From: Candidatus Gastranaerophilales bacterium
Lineage (GTDB): Bacteria; Cyanobacteriota; Vampirovibrionia; Gastranaerophilales; CAJFVJ01
DNA length: 64,000 nucleotides
Reading direction: 5' to 3'
Assembly (NCBI GenBank): GCA_944323485.1
Contig: CALUSR010000005.1
Location: forward strand, 1 to 64,000
The translations under genes were made by a program, and so were the position numbers. Position 1 is the first letter of the stretch. Each line of letters opens with the position of its first letter. The notes under the pieces are model-generated. The model saw only the letters and a list, made by a program, of their open reading frames with translations. It had not been told where the DNA came from and did no database searches. Of this stretch, positions 57,711-64,000 are shown piece after piece.

Positions 57711-59897
57711 ATGAACATATCCCCGATTACCCTCCCTGTTTTCTTACAACAATATCAACAAAAAACAGAAAAATATACTCTCAAACAACCTTCCCTATCA
57801 GATGTTTTTATCCGTTCATCAAAACCGCAAAACACCTCATTCTCTGGCAATCAACCCAATCAATTTACTATTGATGAATTTTATATCTCTGATACGGATA
57901 ATAAAACATATCAAAAGTATATAGAACAAAAACTTGAGAAACCGGCTCTCCCTTATGCCTATAACGAGCTGCCGCAAGTAATCGGAGCTAAAAAAAATAT
58001 CTTCGGAGGAACCGAAGAGGTTTATAACTACAACCGTGATAAACTTCAAAAAAAAGCTGTCTACACAGGTCCGTATGTCCCGACCCCGAAAGATTCCTCA
58101 GCCCCCAAAATCAACACTGAAGAACTGAAAGCAGAATTAAAAAAAACAAACTCTCTTGACTATACAATCCCAATTGCAGAAAATAGCCACTACAAACCTG
58201 AATATGCCCCAAATGCTTACATAACACAATCTCAAGAACAATATCTCAACAAAACCTCAAATACTGACCTGACAATACGTTATGGAGCTGTCGTAAACTG
58301 GTCTGATTCAAAAATAGCAAGAGATATAATGCAAAATTTCTACGACGGACACAACCAAACATTGGAAGGAACCCGCCTCAACATACAATACGACCGTACA
58401 ACAAAAAAATACACCGTAAAAATAAAAGGTAACAGCACATACCCCTATGATTTTATACAATATATAGGCAAAGGCACAAAATTCAATGATACAACATCCG
58501 CAGGAGGCTTTGGAGAAGGCTCAAAAATCCTTGCCTGCAATCTTCTTGCCCGTCAAGACAAAAAAGGCAAATTTTCAACGGACTATGTAAAATACTCAAG
58601 CGCCGACTGGCAGATTACGCTTTCAAGAAGCTCAGATGACTTAGACTCAGCTATAATGCAAAGAACTCTCGAAAAAGTACCAGAACAAAACGGCAATAGC
58701 ATCGAATTCACAACAAATAATAAAGAGCTGATATATAGGATAATAGACAGCCTGAACTGGTTTGAAAGCCCTTATAATGAAGATTTTCAAAACCTTGACT
58801 TTGACAACGGTATCTTCGGGTTAAAACTTCTGGGTTCTGGGGAGCAAGGCAATCTGTATCTTACCCAGAGGTTTGAATACGAAAAAACCGACAACTGGGA
58901 TAACTCTATTCGAAATGCCGATGTAATCTTCAGAAAAAAACCTGACAGTTCCATTTTCTCCGTATCAAGAGATAGAACATACCTGAATAAGTATGATATC
59001 GAAACGATTTCAGAAAATATTGTTGAAGAATTTTCTGATGATGAAATTCTCGATTTGATAATAAAACTTGACTCTATCTGGAAATCACCCAAACGTGATG
59101 ATGCAATGACAAAAATAACAGAAGCTCTTGCGCAAGAAGCATCTTCAAGGAAAATAGGAATTGACTTCAAAGACAAAAAATTTGTAGCAGTACCGAAATT
59201 TACGGGAGAAAAAGACCTTGAATTTCTCTCACTCCTTGGTTATACCCCTGTCAATAGTGCACTGAAATATCTTGTTCCAACACTGGAAGAAATTAATACA
59301 ACAATGAGCAATCATATTCCAGTAGAACCTACTGAAAATGAAATTAAAAGAATGATACTCCTCACAGAGGCAACAAAACTTATTCAATCATCAACTTCAA
59401 AACAAATAGTTCTAGATACAGGCAGAGCATTCGCCAAGAATATTCCTCCATATTCCGAAGAATATATAATAAAAGGTAATAAAGAAGACCTGTTTTTCAT
59501 AAGACAACTTCAACAACTGAAAAAAGATTATGTTTCATCAGAATTATTTTCAGAAGAAGACTGCGAACAACCCGTATTTTTATTTGATAAAACGCAGGAA
59601 GGCAAACTTGATAACTCCGTTGCTCAGGCAATAACAGGATATGATAAAAACTTGAAAACAACTAAATTCTACGGTCACTGGATTGATAGAAACTACCTCA
59701 ACTCAGGAAACTTTTACAAACTGCTTGCAACATACCTGCATGAAATTAACCATCAACACGGCGGCGACGGCTCATCGGAATTTACTTATGCTTTGACCGA
59801 AGAATTAGGAATAATCCTCTCAATTCTCTCATCTCAACCTGAAACAGCTTCCAAATTGAATATGCTCGCTCAAAAATTCGAGCAAATACCCTCCTAA
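57711..59897 (+). CDS. Predicted GHKL-type ATPase fused to an HExxH metallopeptidase-like domain
   Basis: 728 residues. The N-terminus has the lineage tag NTSFSG (about residue 41). Residues about 185-345 carry GHKL (HSP90/MutL/histidine-kinase-type) ATP-binding marks: the N-box KIARDIMQNFYDGHNQ with Asn209 and Asp212, and the glycine box TSAGGFGEGSKILACNLL (GGFGEG, 265-270). The middle (about 350-560) is less clear. The C-terminal region has YLHEINHQHGGDGSSEFTYA: His677-Glu678-x2-His681, a zincin HExxH motif, with Glu690 as a possible third ligand. There is no signal peptide and no TM segment. I do not recognise a named family. AAGG precedes the start. It is flanked by terminators and the Lrp promoter, so it is a single-gene unit. 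Confidence 0.7.
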   Translation: MNISPITLPVFLQQYQQKTEKYTLKQPSLSDVFIRSSKPQNTSFSGNQPNQFTIDEFYISDTDNKTYQKYIEQKLEKPALPYAYNELPQVIGAKKNIFGGTEEVYNYNRDKLQKKAVYTGPYVPTPKDSSAPKINTEELKAELKKTNSLDYTIPIAENSHYKPEYAPNAYITQSQEQYLNKTSNTDLTIRYGAVVNWSDSKIARDIMQNFYDGHNQTLEGTRLNIQYDRTTKKYTVKIKGNSTYPYDFIQYIGKGTKFNDTTSAGGFGEGSKILACNLLARQDKKGKFSTDYVKYSSADWQITLSRSSDDLDSAIMQRTLEKVPEQNGNSIEFTTNNKELIYRIIDSLNWFESPYNEDFQNLDFDNGIFGLKLLGSGEQGNLYLTQRFEYEKTDNWDNSIRNADVIFRKKPDSSIFSVSRDRTYLNKYDIETISENIVEEFSDDEILDLIIKLDSIWKSPKRDDAMTKITEALAQEASSRKIGIDFKDKKFVAVPKFTGEKDLEFLSLLGYTPVNSALKYLVPTLEEINTTMSNHIPVEPTENEIKRMILLTEATKLIQSSTSKQIVLDTGRAFAKNIPPYSEEYIIKGNKEDLFFIRQLQQLKKDYVSSELFSEEDCEQPVFLFDKTQEGKLDNSVAQAITGYDKNLKTTKFYGHWIDRNYLNSGNFYKLLATYLHEINHQHGGDGSSEFTYALTEELGIILSILSSQPETASKLNMLAQKFEQIPS

Positions 59898-60005
59898 AAA
59901 TCCTCAAAAACGAGTAATTTGTATCTTTTTTTGCATAAACAATTACTTATGCTCTATAATTAATCATAAAAAGAACAATATTATCAGGAGAAGGAGTTTT
60001 ATGCT

Positions 60006-60488
60006 ATGAGAGAAGAATTACTGTCGATTATAGAAAGAAACAGCAGAATAGATCTGAAAGAACTGGCGGTTATCCTCGGAGTCGAAGAAATCGATGTTGT
60101 GAATGAACTCTCTGCTCTTGAAAAAGAAGGTATTATCTGCGGATATCATACCCTGATTGACTGGGATAAAACTTCTCTTGAAAAAGTTACTGCGCTCATA
60201 GAAGTCAGAGTTACTCCACAGCGGGGACAGGGATTTGATAAAATAGCCGAGAGAATATACAAATATCCGGAAGTCAGAACGGTTTATCTCATCTCTGGCG
60301 GATATGACCTCCTTGTCACTCTTGAGGAAAAGTCCCTAAAAGAAATATCAAACTTTGTTTCTGATAAACTCTCGACTCTGGAGAGCGTACTGAGTACAGC
60401 CACCCATTTTATCCTCAAAAGATATAAAGACCACGGAACAATCCTCGATAAAAAACATGAAGATGAAAGAGAGGTCATCACTCCATGA
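60006..60488 (+). CDS. Lrp/AsnC-family transcriptional regulator
   Basis: 160 residues. N-terminal HTH (IERNSRIDLKELAVILGVEE, ALEKEGIICGYHTLID) and a C-terminal RAM domain (about 65-145; ALIEVRVTPQRGQGFDKIAE, TVYLISGGYDLLVTLEEKS). Lrp proteins sense amino acids. It is cotranscribed with the aminotransferase by an ATGA overlap, so it probably controls or reports on amino-acid balance. AAGGAG lies 9 nt upstream of the ATG. Confidence 0.92.
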   Translation: MREELLSIIERNSRIDLKELAVILGVEEIDVVNELSALEKEGIICGYHTLIDWDKTSLEKVTALIEVRVTPQRGQGFDKIAERIYKYPEVRTVYLISGGYDLLVTLEEKSLKEISNFVSDKLSTLESVLSTATHFILKRYKDHGTILDKKHEDEREVITP

Positions 60489-61672
60489 AATACCCTCTCT
60501 CTGATAAAGTTGTTACCCTGAAACCATCAGGCATAAGAAAATTTTTTGATATTGTAAGCGAGATGAAAGATGCTATATCTCTCGGTGTTGGAGAACCTGA
60601 TTTTGAAACCCCGTGGCACATCAGGGATGAAGGGATTTATGCTCTTGAAAAAGGCAGAACGTTTTACACGTCAAATTCAGGACTGAAAGAACTCAGGCAG
60701 GAAATCGCAAACTACCAGAAAAGAACTCAAAATATTGACTATGACCCGATGTCAGAAATTATTGTTACGGTAGGCGGTTCAGAAGCAATTGATATAGGCC
60801 TTCGAGCACTCATCAACCCCGGCGATGAAGTTATCATCCCTCAGCCGTCTTATGTCTCATATGAACCTTGTGCCATTCTCGCAGATGCAACCCCTGTCAT
60901 AATCAATCTTAAAGCCGAAAACGAATTCAGGCTGACAGCTCAAGAACTGAGAGAAGCAATTACGGACAAGACAAAAATTCTCATTTTGCCCTATCCTAAT
61001 AATCCGACAGGTGCAATTATGGAGCAAAAAGACCTCGAAGAAATATCTGAAGTTATCATAGAAAAAAATCTCCTCGTTATGTCTGATGAAATTTACAGCG
61101 CTCTGACATATAAAGGTAACCACGTATCTATAGCAAGCCTTCCAGGGATGAAAGAAAGAACAATCCTCATCAACGGTTTTTCAAAAGCTTATGCAATGAC
61201 AGGCTGGCGTCTTGGTTATGCCTGCGCACCTGTAGAAATCATCGAACAAATGACTAAAATCCATCAATATGCAATTATGTGCGCCCCTACAACCAGCCAG
61301 TATGCTGCTGTAGAAGCTCTAAGAAAAGGTGACAACGACGTTGAAGAAATGAGAAAAGCATATAATCAGAGAAGAAGATTTCTTATTAATGCATTCAAAG
61401 AAATGAATCTCGAATGCTTCGAACCATATGGTGCATTCTACGTCTTCCCCTGCATAAAAGAATTCGGTATGACCAGCGAAGAATTTGCAACACGCTTTCT
61501 TGAAGAACAAAAAGTGGCGGCAGTCCCTGGAAATGCTTTCGGTGAAAGCGGTGAAGGCTTTTTGAGAATATCCTATGCCTATTCTTTAGACAACCTCAAA
61601 GAGGCAATCTCAAGGCTCAAACAATTTGTGACAAAATTGAGAGAAGAACAAAAACAAAAAACAGCACTCTGA
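60485..61672 (+). CDS. PLP-dependent aminotransferase, class I/II
   Basis: 395 residues. AspC/PatA-type fold with ISLGVGEPDFETPWHIRD, YTSNSGLKELRQEIANY, PYPNNPTGAIME, SDEIYSALTY, and the PLP lysine in LINGFSKAYAMTGWRLGYA (Lys in SKAYAMTG). It probably transfers amino groups between aspartate or aromatic/branched amino acids and 2-oxo acids. Paired with an Lrp regulator. It converges on the MBOAT gene with 5 nt between stops. Confidence 0.92.
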   Translation: MKYPLSDKVVTLKPSGIRKFFDIVSEMKDAISLGVGEPDFETPWHIRDEGIYALEKGRTFYTSNSGLKELRQEIANYQKRTQNIDYDPMSEIIVTVGGSEAIDIGLRALINPGDEVIIPQPSYVSYEPCAILADATPVIINLKAENEFRLTAQELREAITDKTKILILPYPNNPTGAIMEQKDLEEISEVIIEKNLLVMSDEIYSALTYKGNHVSIASLPGMKERTILINGFSKAYAMTGWRLGYACAPVEIIEQMTKIHQYAIMCAPTTSQYAAVEALRKGDNDVEEMRKAYNQRRRFLINAFKEMNLECFEPYGAFYVFPCIKEFGMTSEEFATRFLEEQKVAAVPGNAFGESGEGFLRISYAYSLDNLKEAISRLKQFVTKLREEQKQKTAL

Positions 61673-61677
61673 GTCTT

Positions 61678-63072
61678 CTAGAATCTGAAATATATAAACG
61701 GATTATATGTAGATGATGCAACAGAAGCTGCCGAAAGAATAAACAAAACAATCAGCCATAAATTAACAAAACATCTCAGGAATTTATTTTTTACCTCAAG
61801 AATACCTCTGAAAACAGGAATTGAGCAGATAAGTGCCGCTGCAAAAATTATTATCTCAAATCTGTCAATATAATATGGAAGAGCATAAGAAATATCATGT
61901 ATTCGCTCTAAACAGAACATATTTTTTATATACACAACGGCATAAGATAAATCATCCGATCTGAATATGACCCAGCCTAAAACAAATACAAATATGGTAT
62001 AGATATGCTTTATCACCCCAACAAAAATATTTTCAGTATCTCTGCTCCACCCGCTCATTTTCTCAAAAATAATAAATACCCCATTCCACAGCCCCCACAC
62101 AACAAAACTCCAGCTGGCGCCATGCCAGAGCCCCGTAAGCAAAAAGACAACAAAAAGATTAACATAGGTTCTGCGAGGAGATATTCTGTTTCCGCCGAGA
62201 GGAATGTACAAATATTGTTTGAACCAGGTAGATAAAGAAATATGCCACCTTCTCCAGAATTCTGTTATTGATTTTGAAATATATGGATAGTTGAAATTCT
62301 CCATAAATTTAAATCCGAAAATAAATCCAAGACCTATAGCCATATCAGAATATCCTGAAAAATCAAAATACAGCTGAAAGGTATAAGCAAAAGCGCCTAA
62401 CCACGCTATCGCAGGAGAAAACGTATCGGCAGGCTGAGAAAAAATCTTATCTGCAATAGCCCCGAGAGTGTTTGCTATTAACATTTTCTTTGATAAACCG
62501 ATAATAAAACGTTTTACTCCATACTGAACTTTATCAAAATTCACTTCACGACTGTCTATCTGCTCAGCAACATCATGATATTTTATAATCGGTCCTGCGA
62601 CTAACTGAGGAAATAAGCATATAAATAATGCCAGTTTATACAAATTTTTCTGAGCCCTGCACTCTCCCCTATATACATCTATCAGATAAGACATAGCCTG
62701 AAAAGTATAAAAAGAAATACCTATCGGCATAATTACTTCAATGAATTTTATATCAAAGGACAACAAATTATTCAAATTATCCAAGACAAAGTTGAAATAC
62801 TTGAAATAAAACAAAAAACTCAAATTTGCAACAGCAGAAACAACAAGCGTAATCTTTTTGAATTTCGGATATTTTTCAATAAACAGAGCTCCAAAATAGT
62901 TGATAAATATTATCATTAGCATCACAAAAAGATATCTTGCCTCACCCCAGGCATAAAATAAAATACTCGCAGCAAGCAATATAAAATTGTGCCACTCTTT
63001 TTTTGAAACAAAACAAAACAGGCAAACTACAGGCAAAAATAAGAATATAAAAGACATCGAGCTGAATAACAT
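61678..63072 (-). CDS. MBOAT-family O-acyltransferase (AlgI-like)
   Basis: 464 residues from the ATG at 63072, with GGAGG 9 nt upstream; an in-frame ATG at 63141 lies in the preceding gene. About 10-12 TM segments. The MBOAT signature is FWRRWHISLSTWFKQYLYIP (Arg/His catalytic region), with a further His in TGLWHGASWSFVVWG. Such proteins transfer acetyl groups across the inner membrane to exported polysaccharides (alginate, cellulose). The gene before it encodes an AlgX/AlgJ-like protein. Confidence 0.92.
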   Translation of the reverse strand: MLFSSMSFIFLFLPVVCLFCFVSKKEWHNFILLAASILFYAWGEARYLFVMLMIIFINYFGALFIEKYPKFKKITLVVSAVANLSFLFYFKYFNFVLDNLNNLLSFDIKFIEVIMPIGISFYTFQAMSYLIDVYRGECRAQKNLYKLALFICLFPQLVAGPIIKYHDVAEQIDSREVNFDKVQYGVKRFIIGLSKKMLIANTLGAIADKIFSQPADTFSPAIAWLGAFAYTFQLYFDFSGYSDMAIGLGFIFGFKFMENFNYPYISKSITEFWRRWHISLSTWFKQYLYIPLGGNRISPRRTYVNLFVVFLLTGLWHGASWSFVVWGLWNGVFIIFEKMSGWSRDTENIFVGVIKHIYTIFVFVLGWVIFRSDDLSYAVVYIKNMFCLERIHDISYALPYYIDRFEIIIFAAALICSIPVFRGILEVKNKFLRCFVNLWLIVLFILSAASVASSTYNPFIYFRF

Positions 63073-63073
63073 C

Positions 63074-64000
63074 TTATCTATCCTCCCGTATATAAAGAGT
63101 ATCAAGCTTATATAGCCCGCTGTAAGACAAACACAACACAAGTATATCCGGTTTGAATTTTATGATATCTTCTTCAAATCTCTTCATCGAAAACTGCTCT
63201 TCATCTTTCAAAAACGGAGAATATGTATATATCCTCTCACTCTCTTTGAAGCTGTAAGGGAAAAACTCTGTCATATTATCTCCGAAAGAATCACCCATCA
63301 ATATTCCCCTGTACCTGCCTTTTTCATATTTATAAAACTTGTGCGGATATTTTTTATAATCATCGAATACAACCGTTTTCAGATTATCAGCATCCTTATG
63401 CAGATAATATCTATACCATACATTCAACAAACTCAAATCATTCAGGTTTAAATAAGATATATAAGACCTTCCGTTGTGGAAAACCCTCGGAAACTCGGAA
63501 CGAATCCTGTTTGAGCGAAACGTAAAATAATCACCTTCACTGACAACGGGAATATCAGGAAAATCTTTTTTTATCTCTTTCATAAGTTTTTTATAACTCA
63601 CAAAAGCGGCATCCTCACTCCAGTGATGATCTCCTTTATAGAACATATACTCTTTTTTTGAAGCCTCTATCATATCATCATAGGGATAAATAATTTTTAC
63701 ACCGAGCTTATCTCTCAAGTAGCTCTGCATAATCTCACTTCTCTCAACTTCAAAAGTTTTGCCGATAAAAGGATACATCTCTCTATGATATACGGCTGAC
63801 TTATCAGGCGGCAGCAGAATGTAGAGTTTGATGCCATTGTTCTTGCAGAACTCCCTTAACTTCCTGATACTGTATTCATATTTATCAAGCTTCTCTTCTG
63901 AGAGATAAGCCCCTGATTTCGACTGATGCAGATGACTGTGCATCCACCCGTTCTGCTTATTCAAAAAGCCCATCTTAGTTGAATAATAATCTTTCGCAAG
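63074..64000 (-). CDS. AlgX/AlgJ-like SGNH-type acetyltransferase, N-terminus cut by the window
   Basis: At least 308 codons; the frame is open to the window end (reads DYYSTKMGFLNKQNGW at the visible start), so the true start is outside. The Ser-His-Asp region has KGDHHWSEDAAFVSYKKLMK, the AlgX/AlgJ His-x2-Ser-type motif, and ILMGDSFGDNMTEFFPYSF with a GDSF Ser nucleophile. Such proteins work with MBOAT partners to O-acetylate exported polysaccharide. Its stop is 1 nt before the AlgI-like start codon. Confidence 0.85.
   Translation of the reverse strand, partial: LAKDYYSTKMGFLNKQNGWMHSHLHQSKSGAYLSEEKLDKYEYSIRKLREFCKNNGIKLYILLPPDKSAVYHREMYPFIGKTFEVERSEIMQSYLRDKLGVKIIYPYDDMIEASKKEYMFYKGDHHWSEDAAFVSYKKLMKEIKKDFPDIPVVSEGDYFTFRSNRIRSEFPRVFHNGRSYISYLNLNDLSLLNVWYRYYLHKDADNLKTVVFDDYKKYPHKFYKYEKGRYRGILMGDSFGDNMTEFFPYSFKESERIYTYSPFLKDEEQFSMKRFEEDIIKFKPDILVLCLSYSGLYKLDTLYIREDR

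Noticed and set aside
1-64000. CRISPR arrays, complete insertion sequences and rRNA genes
   Set aside because: No regularly spaced direct repeats, no transposase reading frame and no rRNA-like sequence were seen anywhere in the window.

Overview
The window is low-GC bacterial DNA with short intergenic gaps. It is most likely from an uncultured gut relative of Cyanobacteria (Gastranaerophilales/Vampirovibrionia, formerly Melainabacteria). This placement is inferred from lineage-type hypothetical proteins: several carry an S-F-(K/S)-G tetrapeptide near the N-terminus, one begins MGLAASQAHLD, and one resembles DUF1822. Envelope genes fit a Gram-negative-type cell (TpsB outer-membrane transporter, MCE protein, type II secretion/pilus F protein). 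No sequence search was possible.

Layout. 1-1106: 3' part of a minus-strand lineage protein with C-terminal tandem repeats. 1326-7662: small membrane protein, ribbon-helix-helix protein, then the plus-strand run dprA-topA-aroE-MFS. 7631-14845: hotdog thioesterase next to the SRP RNA gene, TPR protein, CPBP protease, MCE protein, cobalamin adenosyltransferase, XRE regulator, formyl-THF cyclo-ligase, a MITE, tRNA-Val and two WYL regulators. 14986-16407: tRNA-Phe, tRNA-His and rtcB. 16408-25339 is an accessory region: a frameshifted phage tail gene, hicAB with a palindromic operator, an A-B-A'-B' array of four two-TM paralogs, a phage-type immunity region (cleavable S24 repressor, paired operators, divergent small HTH gene), a DUF1353-like phage protein and several small secreted proteins. 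25336-37287: hydrolase, GspF/PilC, a free-standing LOR/SDH domain, CNNM/CorC, TpsB, an exported PilZ protein, a PAS histidine kinase, a SprA-like metalloprotease, a YbaK deacylase and the GGGtGRT/Fe-S scaffold pair. 37465-44936: DUF3737, EamA transporter, hydrolase and aldo/keto reductase run with a frameshifted small gene and a divergent LysR gene, a second MITE, MerR, an unusual TCTCTC-rich segment and an MFS exporter. 45053-48656: tRNA-Glu and lineage-specific proteins with an HD-GYP-type protein and a YkgJ protein.

48657-52277 is a mobile locus next to the tmRNA gene (ssrA, minus strand). A type II restriction-modification pair (BsuBI/PstI-like endonuclease plus a C5 methyltransferase) lies between two fragments of a serine-recombinase gene that share a 33-bp direct repeat in the same reading frame. 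The downstream fragment ends beside ssrA. A 49-residue gene follows upstream of ssrA.

52392-64000: a large EF-hand/YD-like repeat protein, pgi, an FdtA-like ketoisomerase with two hexapeptide acyltransferases, a 728-residue protein combining a GHKL-type ATPase signature with a C-terminal HExxH motif, an Lrp-aminotransferase operon, and an AlgI/AlgX-like polysaccharide O-acylation pair running off the window end.

The observations most worth following are the GHKL-HExxH protein, the restriction-modification module inside the wrecked recombinase at ssrA, the exported PilZ protein, the four-paralog array, and the 139-151-bp MITE family, one copy of which supplies a gene's stop codon.
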